Made by a program: the position numbers and the translations under genes
The notes under the pieces: generated by a model
Database searches by the model: none
The model's input: only the letters and a program-made list of their open reading frames with translations
What the model was told of the DNA's origin: nothing
In this document: piece after piece, positions 36,520 to 46,436 of the stretch
How positions within the stretch are numbered: the stretch's first letter is position 1
How the letters are laid out: every line of letters starts with the position of its first letter
Assembly: GCF_000143415.4 (NCBI RefSeq)
Contig: NW_003314409.1
Span: 221,107-285,106, forward strand
DNA: 64,000 nucleotides
DNA from: Selaginella moellendorffii
Taxonomy: Eukaryota > Streptophyta > Lycopodiopsida > Selaginellales > Selaginellaceae
Direction of reading: 5' to 3'

Positions 36520-38135
36520 TGTCACGTGAGACAGTTAGCAGTTTTGTTAGTGGGATGCTTTGCTAGCTTCTCTCTCCTCACCTACTGTTCATCATAGTTG
36601 GAGCAGAGGGAAAAATGTCACCGTATTTCGTGATGAACCAGCTGATTCTGGACCTAGGTCTCTGATCAAAGAGCCAAATACCAACTGCAAATTTGCATGT
36701 GAAGAGGTGTTCAAGCATCTCCACGGGGTTTTCATTGCATAGAATACACAGAGTTTTGGGAACTGTGAGCCAATCACCAACAGGGATGCTGTCCTGCACA
36801 AGAAGCCAGCTTACCTTAGCTTCCACCAGTGTCTTCCACATGTTTACAATGTACTTCCGATTCTTCAACTTCTGCATAAGCTTGGTGTCAATTTTATCCA
36901 TCAAAAGCTCTCTGCCATGCTTAGACCTGTACATATAAAAAGACACACTGAACTCATTACCTTCCCAGGATAACTGAGCCGGATCCTATATAAGATCAGA
37001 TATAGGTACTCCTCAAACTAGTGTATTGCAGAGCATTCTCCCAGTTGAACCTTAGGATCCAGTTCAGTGTATTTCCCTCTTTGATGTATCGTCCTGATCC
37101 TTTTACTGAAGGCCATCCTGGGAACTGGGACCTCCTTGGGAACTATACATGGAAACAGTGCACCACTGTTATGGGGATAAAAAACAATACCTTGAGGTGA
37201 TGGGGTTGTTTCCATAACAAAGATGATTTGAGTCTCAGCACCATCAAGCATTATCCAATCACGAACCTCGATAACTTCAGTTTGTAAAGCAAGATGAAGG
37301 CGATCACAAGTGATGCTGCCTTAAGCTTTGATGTGGAGTTTTCATCCTGGGTTGTAATGGGTTGTCATGAGGCCATCCGATGAGCAGGGTTTGCTCCAAG
37401 CGGACGTTAAACAAATACCTGACTTTACCTTTTTCATTGTATCATACCTTTTCCACTGCTGAGGAAGAAAAACAAGATCCCAACAAGAACTTTGCTGTAC
37501 GTGATGGCTTGCTAGCTCTTTGTAGATCCAATAAGTCTTTAATCGAAGCTCCCACATTCCTATGCCACCTAGGCCAAAGACCTCTACCCAAGCCTGGAGC
37601 TGAACAGTCACCTATATACTGTTGATTACTGTTCTTATGTGCTACGTTGAAGAACAAGCGATCAGCTAATGCCTCTGTCAGATGGTCTGGTTCTTTCTGA
37701 CTTAACCTGGGTAGGAGTGACTTCCATATCTTCAACATCTCTTTTTCTATTCCATCCTGGACTTTCTTTGTGTTGAGAGGAGCAATGCCAATCGATTCCT
37801 TGTTTATAGTTACCACCCTGTCTAGGCAAGATCTTCTACAGCTGAGCTCTGAAGAGGAGGTGCCAGCTCTGGTTTTGTGGATATAAACCTGACACAAGAA
37901 CTTTGAAGAGAAGAGCTTTGGATTGAATTCCTGGGTGTGGCACATTCCGAATAACTGAATTCCACTCTACTTTTGCCCGGACTTTGCACCCGCTGGAGTC
38001 TCTAAATTTTCTACATATGTTGTTGGTGATCAAGTGTTGGTGAGTAATCGGGTGTTGCGGATCCAAGGTTTTGCTGCATAGGTCCTTATCACATCGTCCA
38101 ACAAGTTGGTCCACAAATCTATGTGGTAACACTCA
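36520..38135 (-). mobile_element. LINE (non-LTR retrotransposon) C-terminal fragment
   Basis: 36946-36578 encodes the zinc-binding C-terminal domain of plant LINE reverse transcriptases (zf-RVT): VSWLLVQDSIPVGDWLT, CILCNENPVEMLEHLFTCKF with the C..C...H...C pattern, then VGIWLF. 37945-37251 and 38132-37836 give upstream parts between RT and this domain (DRLFFNVAHKNS, GLGRGLWPRW) in different frames. The RT catalytic domain is not in the window. Broken by frameshifts. Confidence 0.6.
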
Positions 38136-38870
38136 ATGCACAACGTCAAGAGAAGATCCATGTGAAGCGGTTAGCTTGTGAACGGATACTATATATTCTA
38201 AGATTGGAATACACTAACTTTTTAATAATAATAAATTAACAATTTTTAATGTGTATTTATGGAGCCCACAAGAGTAGGAGTGAGGTGTTATCATATTATG
38301 AATCCCACAAGATCAAGAGTGAGAGGTGTTAATCACATTTTTTATATGCTCCATATGATCCTGAGGGGGGGAGAGGAAGGGAAAAAAAGAATTAATTAGA
38401 GTGAAAATGCGAGTTATTGTGAAATTAGAGTATAAATGTGACGAGCTAAGAGTAAAAACGTGATGTAGCAGCTTAAAAGAGGGAAGTAGGAATGCTCGGA
38501 TGGAGTTCCACCAGGTAGAAAAGACAAGTCATACCTCAAGCCTCGGATTGCTCCCAACCCCCTGCCTCCACCCGGTTGCCTACTTTAACCAAGCCCCGAA
38601 CCACCCAGCAGTCTTGGCGCACAGGGATGACATCAGCCCTAACCTCTTGCTCCACTGCTCCTACTTCTGAGCTGCTAGCAGCTTCTCCCCCCCTTAAGAA
38701 AAAAGGTCTGTTGTTCTCTTGGATTTCAAGAGGCATCCTCTTCACCATCTCCTCTGTTTTTGCTAGCTAGTTAGCTCTTACAAGAAGGAGCACAAGCCAA
38801 GTTCATCTCCATGCTCAGCTCTATCATCTCCTCTTTAAGACACCTCACCTCTTTGAAGCCATTCAGGAGA
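38136..38870. other. Intergenic; one short unrecognised minus frame
   Basis: A 70-codon minus frame, 38748-38536 (MVKRMPLEIQENNRPFFLRG...), has no recognisable family. 38350-38400 contains poly-G/poly-A tracts. No firm feature. Confidence 0.3.
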
Positions 38871-38871
38871 G

Positions 38872-39309
38872 CTAGCACGCTTCACGTCCCCCCCCTTTTT
38901 TTTTTGCGATTGTCTCTTCAAACTCATCATACTTATTTAACTCACCAAACCTTACCAAGCCGAGTGCAGGTTTTGAAACCCCATGAGTCACCTTGGCCTT
39001 TTTCCATCTTCCAGTTGAGCTCTCCAACAATCTTGACGTGCGGATGCGTGCAAACTGCTCCTTGAGCCAGGACCATTTCTCCAGGAGATAACTTATGCTA
39101 CAACACTCTCCGCTCGACGATCTCAATGTGGAAAGATCCACAAAGCTGTCCCACTCATCATAGTTGTAGAAGAAATCATCCTCATACTGCATCTGCAACC
39201 TTGCTCGAGCCCAAGCCTCCGCCATCGCAAGCTTCTCCCTCATCTTGATCAGCTCACACTTGAGGCGGCAAAACAAGTCCAGGTCCTGAGGAACAACAAT
39301 GGAATACAC
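38872..39309 (-). CDS. Hypothetical protein, possible exon
   Basis: Open frame of 145 codons, extendable upstream (to about 39350) through FRDRYPGKVYSIV, where the minus strand has a TTTCACAG acceptor. This suggests an internal or last exon. The sequence is charged, helix-prone in LFCRLKCELIKMREKLAMAE and acidic/aromatic in EDDFFYNYDEWDSF, with a basic tail. No family recognised. Its first exon was not found. The poly-A/T tract at the 3' end (38893-38905) encodes the Lys-rich end. Confidence 0.35.
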   Translation of the reverse strand: MYSIVVPQDLDLFCRLKCELIKMREKLAMAEAWARARLQMQYEDDFFYNYDEWDSFVDLSTLRSSSGECCSISYLLEKWSWLKEQFARIRTSRLLESSTGRWKKAKVTHGVSKPALGLVRFGELNKYDEFEETIAKKKGGGREAC

Positions 39310-39349
39310 CTTTCCTGGGTACCTGTCTCGAAACCTGTGAAAGTACAGT

Positions 39350-40476
39350 GGACGATGTGGTGTTTCAGATCGCAGTGGAATGATAATTTAATGAAAGCAA
39401 CAAAACCATCGAGCTCGCTCTTTGGGGATCAATTATCATCTCCTCCTTTGAAGCAATGAGCAGCAGGCCTTGATCACATCCAGAAGTACTAGAGATAGTC
39501 TGCAAAAGCAAGTTTGACACCAGTTATTTTGGCAACACAGAAGAAAAAGAAGAAAAATAAACTCAAGTTTCAAAATTTATAGAGATCCATACAATCCAAA
39601 TCAAGATCAATCTTCCATGAACTTAATGCCGCTTTCAGCACCTCCAAGCTCTGCCGAAAAACGTAGCCACGGTATGCCACAATTGTTCGCTTGAAAATCT
39701 GAAGATGTCAATCGAAGCATGCAAGCAAAAACATGAAGTAAAGAAGCGCAGGTGGACAACAAAGGAGATGAACTGAGCGAGGCCAAGAACACATATAAGG
39801 ACCAAATGTAAGCATGTGAGGCCTTGCGCGGTTTTTTCCTCCGTGCGTGGCTTCATGTGCGAAGAGTTTGGTGTGGTAAGGTATGTTGCGGAGCAGCCAG
39901 AAGCCAAGGGTGAATATAAGTACGTGAGGCCTTGTGAGGTTTTACCACCGCCCGAGGACTGCTGTGCATGGGCCGTGGGCGAGAGTCATTTGCGAAAGTG
40001 TTCTGCATGAAACTGGTGCCCTGAGGCTTCTGGCCGTGTCGCCCCATGAAGAGGATTTTTTATTTTATTTGTGTAGAGTGTGGTTTATTTTTGCATATTT
40101 GAGTGTATCAATATCTTTTAGTTAGCAGATTATATTGAAGAACTACAGTTAAGTGCATGCAGCAACAGATTATATAAAAAATGAATGCAGAGAATAACAA
40201 ATCGGGATTTCTAGGAAGTTCGTGCGTGTTGTTAGTAATAATAATAATAATCATAAAAACCTGATGTTCAGCCAGTTAGAAGATTGTCTGAAAATTATGC
40301 ATGTACTGATTCCAACTGATTGCTGCTGGCTCACTTTCTATATATATCAAAGAGACAATAAACATCTAAGCTGCTGCAGTTAAGCTGTGACATTGTAAAG
40401 TTTAAAAAGGAAAAGAATTAGAAAAAGAAAAAACAGAAAACACAGTTAAGTACTAACAAATCGGGATTTCTAGGGT
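39350..40476. other. Upstream region of the DYW PPR gene
   Basis: Contains a diverged direct repeat (GTGAGGCCTTGCGCGGTTTT near 39817 and GTGAGGCCTTGTGAGGTTTT near 39924). A 20-bp direct repeat AACAAATCGGGATTTCTAGG occurs at 40196-40215 and 40455-40474, the second ending just before the PPR start codon. TTCTATATATATCAA at 40336 is a possible TATA region. Confidence 0.4.
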
Positions 40477-43400
40477 ATGCGTTCGGCGCTAGGGTTTGTG
40501 TGGTGTGTGTCATTTCTCAACAATCTCATGGAGTGGAAAACGTTTTTCAGGGATCCCACTTTCTGGTGGGACAACAGGTTCAAGAAGAAAAACAAGTTCT
40601 TCTCAGAGTCCTACCCGGATTTCAAACATGTTTCTACCGGAGAGAGCCTGTGGATCGCCAACAGGAAAACACCAACCTGGGTCTCTGCAAAACTCGAGTC
40701 GCTCGCTGACCCAGCTGTAGGTAAGGCCACCACGGCCCGCTACAAATCTCCACATACCCCACCTGTAGCTGGTGATGAACCGGTGAGTTTAGGGAGGCTG
40801 ATACACCGCGTGAGAGACTCAGCTGAGAGCAGATCCCTTTCTTTGGGAAAACAAGCCCATGAAGCTGTGCTCAAGAGTGATGAGCACAAAAGCAACATCT
40901 ACTTGTTGACGGGATTGATCGACATGTACTGCAAGTGTGGCGAGCTTGAGGAGGCTCGCAAGATTTTGGACTCCATGGGAACCCGGAGTGTTGTGTCCTA
41001 CAACGCGATCATCCGGGGCTGTGGCTCGAACGGGCAAGCTGAACTTGCTCTGGAGTACTACTCTGCCCTGAGAGCTGATAACACCATTCAACCCGACGAT
41101 CGGACTCATGTCGCGGTGATCAGCGCCTGCTCCAGACTTGCTACCGAATCCAGCGAGAAGAGGGAGAGAGCTCTACGCATCGGGATGGAGATCCATTCAA
41201 TGCTGAGCAAGGAGAAGAAGCAGGTAGATCTGTTCGTGGCGACTTGCCTGGTAGACATGTACTGCAAGTGTGGCGAGCTTGAGGAGGCTCGCAAGATTTT
41301 CCACTCCATGGGAACTCGGAGTGTTGTCTCCTACAATGCGATCATCCACGGCTGCGGCTCGAACGGGCAAGCTGAACTTGCTCTGGAGTACTACTCTGCC
41401 CTGAGAGCTGATAACACCATTCAACCCGACGATGGGACACATGTCGCGGTGATCAGCGCCTGCTCCACACTTGCTACCGAATCCAGCGAGAAGAGGGAGA
41501 GAGCTCTACACATCGGGATGCAAGTCCATTCAGTACTGAGCAAGGAGAAGAAACATCTAGGTCTGTTCGTGGCGAATTGCCTGGTAGACATGTACTGCAA
41601 GTGTGGCGAGCTTGAGGAGGCTCGCAAGGTTTTCCACTCCATGGGAACTCGGAGTGTTGTGTCCTACACCGCGATCATCCAGGGCTGCAACACGAACGGG
41701 CGAGCTGAACTTGCTCTGGAGTACTACTCTGCCCTGAGAGTTGATAACACCATTCAACCCGATGATCGGACTCATGTCGCGGTGATCAGCGCCTGCTCCA
41801 GACTTGCTACCGAATCCAGCGAGAAGAGGGAGAGAGCTCTACGCATCGGGATGGAGATCCATTCAATTCTGAGCAAGGAGAAGAAACAGGTAGATCTGTT
41901 CGTGGCGACTTGCCTGGTAGACATGTACTGCAAGTGTGGCGAGCTTGAGGAGGCTCGCAAGATTTTCCACTCCATGAGAACTCGGAGTGTTGTCTCCTAC
42001 AATGCGATCATCCACGGCTGCAACACGAACGGGCGAGCTGAACTTGCTCTGGAGTACTACTCTGCCCTGAGAGCTTGTACCACCATTCAACCCAACGATC
42101 GGACTCATGTCGCGGTGATCAACGCCTGCTCCACACTTGCTACCGAATCCAGCGAGAAGAGGGAGAGAGCTCTACGCATCGGGATGCAAGTCCATTCAGT
42201 ACTGAGCAAGGAGAAGAAACATCTAGGTCTGTTCGTGGCGAATTGCCTGGTAGACATGTACTGCAAGTGTGGCGAGCTTGAGGAGGCTCGCAAGATTTTC
42301 CACTCCATGGGAACTCGGAGTGTTGTGTCCTACACCGCGATCATCCAGGGCTGCAACACGAACGGGCGAGCTGAACTTGCTCTGGAGTACTACTCTGCCC
42401 TGAGAGCTGATAACACCATTCAAGCTGATGCTTGGACCTACACCTGCGTCCTTGTTGCTTGCGGGAGTGTGATGGCGATCAAGCTCGGGAGGGAGATTCA
42501 CCAGCTGGCGAAGCATAAAGGGCTGCTGAAAAACAATCCAGTTCTGGGCTCCAGCCTGGTGAGCTTCTACGGCAAATGCGGTGATGTTGATTCTGCTCAG
42601 GAAGCGTTTGACGAGTGCCGAGCTCGGGACGACACGGGTCTCTGGAACTCTCTCATACAGGCTTACACTCTCCAGGGCCGATCGATCGAGGCCTTGGAGC
42701 GTTTCTATTCCATGACTCAGGAGGAGGGCTGTAAAGCTGACGATGTGAGTTTTGTTTCGGTGTTGAACGCTTGCAGCCATGGTGGTCTGGTCGGGAAAGG
42801 AAGGCAGCTTCTGGATGAAATGCCCAAGCAGTATGGAGTCAAGCCACGTCTGGAGCATTATGTGTGCTTGATCGATATGCTCGGGCGAGCTAACCTCCTC
42901 GACGAAGCTGTGAGAGTTCTCAGAGCCATGCCTTTTGAACCGGATGCAGTGGTTTGGACGTCCCTGCTCGGAGCCTGCCGGAAGTGGAAGAATTACACGA
43001 TCGGCAAACTCGCGTTTGAGCGTCTTGTGGAGATGGATCCCAAGAGCGGCACGCCCTACGCATTGATGGCCAATATATTTGGAAACCTGGGGATGCTCAG
43101 TGAAAGGGCCGCTGTTGTGGAGAGAATGAGAGGTGAAGGCAGCTTCAGGGAGCCCGGGAGAAGCTGGTGGACGGATGTTAGCTCAGGAAAAGTGCATTCT
43201 TTTTCTGTCAGGGATAGGAGTCACTCACAGAGCGACGAGATTGTGGCCAAGCTCAAGCAATTGTTGCTGAGAATGAAAGAGGAGGGGTACGCAAGCGATG
43301 TGATCAACGTTCTAAAAGACATACCCGAGGAAGAGAAAGAGGATCACCTGTGCGGCCACAGTGAGAAGCTTGCGCTGGGGTGTGCTCTGGTGAACTCGCA

Positions 43401-43566
43401 CCAGAAGGAGACCATCAGAATTGTGAAAAATCTCCAAGTTTGTGACGGTTGCCATGCGGCCACTGCTCTCATCTCTAAGCTGGAAAAAAGGCTAATCATC
43501 TGCAAAGATGCCAGTCGGGTTCATGTGTTCCAGGATGGCAGATGTTCCTGTGACAACTACTTTTGA
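40477..43566 (+). CDS. DYW-type PPR protein with N-terminal PDF (OSB-like) motif and expanded repeats
   Basis: Single-exon frame of 1029 aa. Residues about 18-76 (EWKTFFRDPTFWWDNR ... YPDFKHVSTGESLW ... PTWVSAKL) match the PDF motif of plant organellar single-stranded DNA-binding (OSB) proteins. PPR repeats of P-L-S type run from about 145 to 790. The central part consists of four 111-residue units (41101-42432). Then E/E+ motifs (YGVKPRLEHYVCLIDMLGRA, FEPDAVVWTSLLGACR, PGRSWW.DVSSGKVHSF) and a DYW deaminase domain (about 43200-43566). Its zinc/catalytic marks are intact: HSE at 43357-43365 and CDGCH at 43441-43455. It ends in CSCDNYF, a variant of the usual DYW tripeptide. Expected role: C-to-U RNA editing in plastid or mitochondrion. 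The start is the first Met of the frame; the one at residue 18 is also possible. Confidence 0.9.
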   Translation: MRSALGFVWCVSFLNNLMEWKTFFRDPTFWWDNRFKKKNKFFSESYPDFKHVSTGESLWIANRKTPTWVSAKLESLADPAVGKATTARYKSPHTPPVAGDEPVSLGRLIHRVRDSAESRSLSLGKQAHEAVLKSDEHKSNIYLLTGLIDMYCKCGELEEARKILDSMGTRSVVSYNAIIRGCGSNGQAELALEYYSALRADNTIQPDDRTHVAVISACSRLATESSEKRERALRIGMEIHSMLSKEKKQVDLFVATCLVDMYCKCGELEEARKIFHSMGTRSVVSYNAIIHGCGSNGQAELALEYYSALRADNTIQPDDGTHVAVISACSTLATESSEKRERALHIGMQVHSVLSKEKKHLGLFVANCLVDMYCKCGELEEARKVFHSMGTRSVVSYTAIIQGCNTNGRAELALEYYSALRVDNTIQPDDRTHVAVISACSRLATESSEKRERALRIGMEIHSILSKEKKQVDLFVATCLVDMYCKCGELEEARKIFHSMRTRSVVSYNAIIHGCNTNGRAELALEYYSALRACTTIQPNDRTHVAVINACSTLATESSEKRERALRIGMQVHSVLSKEKKHLGLFVANCLVDMYCKCGELEEARKIFHSMGTRSVVSYTAIIQGCNTNGRAELALEYYSALRADNTIQADAWTYTCVLVACGSVMAIKLGREIHQLAKHKGLLKNNPVLGSSLVSFYGKCGDVDSAQEAFDECRARDDTGLWNSLIQAYTLQGRSIEALERFYSMTQEEGCKADDVSFVSVLNACSHGGLVGKGRQLLDEMPKQYGVKPRLEHYVCLIDMLGRANLLDEAVRVLRAMPFEPDAVVWTSLLGACRKWKNYTIGKLAFERLVEMDPKSGTPYALMANIFGNLGMLSERAAVVERMRGEGSFREPGRSWWTDVSSGKVHSFSVRDRSHSQSDEIVAKLKQLLLRMKEEGYASDVINVLKDIPEEEKEDHLCGHSEKLALGCALVNSHQKETIRIVKNLQVCDGCHAATALISKLEKRLIICKDASRVHVFQDGRCSCDNYF
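41101..42432 (+). repeat. Four 333-bp tandem units inside the PPR gene
   Basis: Units begin at 41101, 41434, 41767 and 42100 (codons of THVAVISACS). Units 1 and 3 share MEIHS..SKEKKQVDLFVATCL, and units 2 and 4 share MQVHS..SKEKKHLGLFVANCL. A 333-bp duplication was thus followed by a 666-bp one. The CKCGELEEARK half also occurs once more upstream (40930). Each unit is one P-L-S-like triplet of 111 aa. Confidence 0.95.
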
Positions 43567-44835
43567 AAACATGTCAGTGCTCTTTCTTGCAGTTATCCCT
43601 GGTTTTAAACCCTCCGTGAGTCAAGCAGAAACATGGGCCGCTGAGTGAGCATGCCTCGTCAAAGTACTGCCGCCAACCTGAACTTCAAGGAGAAAAAATT
43701 AACATTTAAAAGTTAAAACTATGCAAAAGGAGGATAACACGTTGTCTTAAATTTAAATTTCTTTTTGGTAGCAGAATCAGGGAATGCTGACTAAACCTGC
43801 CAACAGGTGCCCCAAAACAGAGCACCCAGATTCAGATAATAAACCTTAGTATGAAGACTTGCCAGTACCCAAACTCTTTGCTGATAGCAAGTACCGCCTC
43901 ATGTTCCGGGAGCAAGGTGATGGCGGCTTGCGGCATGACCAACTTTGGGTTTGTGCTCCTAGAGCACGTTGAAGACGTGTGGAAGCTGGTGACGATGGCA
44001 TTTGTTTCTTGCAATGTACTCACCAACTCCTTGGTGACGTCTTCCTTCCAGATTTTTTGAGCTTGTCGTGAGTGGTGACCTGCTTGCTCTCTCCTGTGAC
44101 GACTTCTTCCAGCCTCTGGTGCCCAGGCTCTCTTGTGGATGGAGCTAGCCCTACACAGTGTGTGTGTGTGTATCAACCAGCAGATGCACAAATCGTTGAA
44201 AATTAGCAACAAGTGTGTATCATAGGCTTAGTACGTAGTGTACTAGTGTACATGTACATGTGTTTCAGCTAAATATAATGGGCCAAATACACCGAAGAAG
44301 TGTGTATAAGAAGAGTAGAAACAAATTAAGAAATGTAAATTAAGAAGTGCAAAAGAAATGAAAATAAAAATTGTCCATCCTCATCAGTTTGCTGAAATTA
44401 AGTTGGATTCAATTCTTCCAGCTCCAAATATTGTGTGATTGAGTTGTGTTTGATAATATCTTCTTTGCTTTTAGTTTTTTATTTTCAAAAGAAAATTAGT
44501 GAGTGCTGGTAAAGATATCTTTGCCGTTCATTGGTGGTTAATTAAATGAGCATGTTTAGAGATGTTTATAAGAGTTTAGCTCTGGACCAAGAGTTACCCG
44601 AAAATTAAAGTTCAAAATTTACGTTTTCCCTATTTGCACAATAACTTAAGCTAAAGTAATGTACTTACCCTTATTTTTTATGGGAAAATTATTAGTATTT
44701 TGGATTCGCACGAAAACAAAAGGGAGGATTCTTAAGTAATTTTCAAAAACCCCGACCAAATCTAAAGTGTTGGGGGGGTCATTTTATTTTAAGGGAAGTT
44801 GTTAAAAATTATTCCGGAAATATTCGAGAAGATTC
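43567..44835. other. Intergenic, no gene recognised
   Basis: A 126-codon minus frame at 44212-43832 has no recognisable domain. The remainder is AT-rich. A TG run lies at 44158-44170. Confidence 0.35.
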
Positions 44836-44891
44836 TTAAGTTAGGGTTTGGCGTGCCTGCGAAGAAGTTCTGATCTCGCGGCAATTAAAAC

Positions 44892-45354
44892 ATGGCAGCA
44901 GCCGCGGAGATTTATGAGGAGGTGGAGGAAGCAGGTAATCCGATTTTAGGGTTGGAAGAGGAAACAGAGCTCTGGGAAATGGGGCCGATCGAGCTGGATC
45001 TGGGCCTGCTCGTGCTCTATCTTCACCAACAGGAGGAGGAAGAGGTGCCCATGGAGGGAGAGGTGGCCATGGAGTGGGAGGAGGGCGCGGGGTGGCCGGG
45101 GTTGGCCGCGGATCTCTGAATCTGGCCCCGGGAGGATTAGGCCATGGTTCTGAGGCCGCTCGAGGAGGGGGTGCCCCGGGAGGAGGAGGCCATGGTTCTA
45201 CTCTAGGAGGAGGACGCCGCGGTTCTTCTCCGGGAGGAGGAGGCCATGGATCATCGCCAGGAGGAGGCCAAGCCTCGGTGGGAGGAGCCGAAGCCACAGC
45301 GGGAGGAGTCCAAGCCGCGCCCGGAGGAGCCCAAGCCACGTCCGGAGGAGTCGA
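44892..45354 (+). pseudogene. Glu/Gly-rich first-exon-like sequence fused to the fucosidase duplicate
   Basis: ATG at 44892 gives MAAAAEIYEEVEEAGNPILG and an acidic frame to a TGA at 45117. The same frame then has TAGs at 45138 and 45204, and reopens at 45246 with EEAKPRWEEPKPQREESKPR repeats. A GGAGGAGNCC-type repeat dominates 45130-45350. A donor-like GCAG|GTAATC lies at 44934. No family recognised. The sequence ends where the duplicated fucosidase begins, at GATCCAATTCGCA. It could be a first exon with an unrecognised intron. Confidence 0.35.
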
Positions 45355-46436
45355 TCCAATTCGCAAAACATCAACAGGTACTTGATGTCTGGAGCGAGTG
45401 CTGGAACCGACTGGCTCCTTCCGGAGTGCGATATCTCCATCAGGCCCGGTTGGTTTTGGCACAGGAACGAGGCTCCAAAATCCCTGGAGCAGCTGCTCGA
45501 CGTTTTCTACAAATCATCCGCCAGGAACTGCTTGCTCCTGCTCAACGTCCCTCCAAACTCGTCGGGACTGATCGACGAATCCGACTTCCAGACGCTGGAG
45601 CGGTTTAGCTCCGCCATAGATTCCATCTTCAGCGTCAACTTAGCAGCGATCCCTTGTCCGTGACAGCAAGCAGCGTTCGCAGCTCTTCGTTCGGGCCGAA
45701 GCAAATCCTTGACGAGTGTATGGAAACTTTCTGGGCTCCAATGCAAGGGGAGTCGACTGGCTGGATCGAGCTTGGTCTTGGCAAGGTCTCAAAGTTCAAC
45801 GCACTGGAGATCCGAGAGCCAGTAAACATGGGACAAAGGGTCATGGAATATCACGTCGAGGCATGGGACAGCGAGCTGGGCTGGTACCTGGTGAGCAACG
45901 GTAGCACCATTGGTTACAGGAAAGTGGACCGACTGGAAGAGGATCAAGTATGCACTGCTCACCTCGTTCGACTGCTGATTGATGCGTCGCGGGGAGATCC
46001 ATTGATCTGCTTCTTTGGTTTGTACTTTGATATGTACAACCTCAGGCACTTGTCTTCTATTTAGAAGAGAACCTACAAGAGGATATGTATATTTCATGGA
46101 TACACTTTTCAGGTATGAGAAACATAGCTTTGGGTTGGAAATCCCTGGCCTGATCAATAACAGTCTCTTTGCATCACTCCTAACAGATTGGAGCCTAGAG
46201 AACAACCAAAAAAAAATCAAGAGCTAGCTTTGAGCTCGTGGAAAGTACCCTTGCATGGAGGTGGCAGCTGGTTAAACTTGAGAAGTTTGTCCAAACATTG
46301 AACTAGTAGTTCTCAGATTTAAAAGCTTTGAAAATACATTAGAACATCTTTTTGCCATGTAGTCAACATGATGACCATTATTAAAATGTTTTTAATTTAT
46401 AAACACAAAATTATTCTAAATAAATATCAACAATTG
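45355..46436 (+). pseudogene. Duplicated last exon of the alpha-L-fucosidase, frameshifted
   Basis: Copies 27918-29056, including the last 22 bases of intron 2 with its AACATCAACAG acceptor, the whole last exon and about 370 bp of 3' flank. It therefore arose by DNA duplication, not from mRNA. A one-base deletion at about 45650 (GCAGCGATCCC for GCAGCGAATCCC) breaks the frame after FSVNLAA. Otherwise exon identity is very high. The catalytic domain (exons 1-2) is absent. Confidence 0.9.

Noticed and set aside
38536-38748. 70-codon minus frame as a gene
   Set aside because: Too short, no family recognised, no splice partners found. Mentioned only as content of the intergenic stretch.
43832-44212. 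126-codon minus-strand frame
   Set aside because: No recognised domain, start in low-complexity TG sequence, no splice or promoter support.
44836-45462. 208-codon Pro-rich minus-strand frame resembling an extensin
   Set aside because: It lies opposite the GGAGGA repeat and runs into the antisense of the duplicated fucosidase exon. There is no signal peptide and no YK-type extensin motif, so it is best seen as a shadow.
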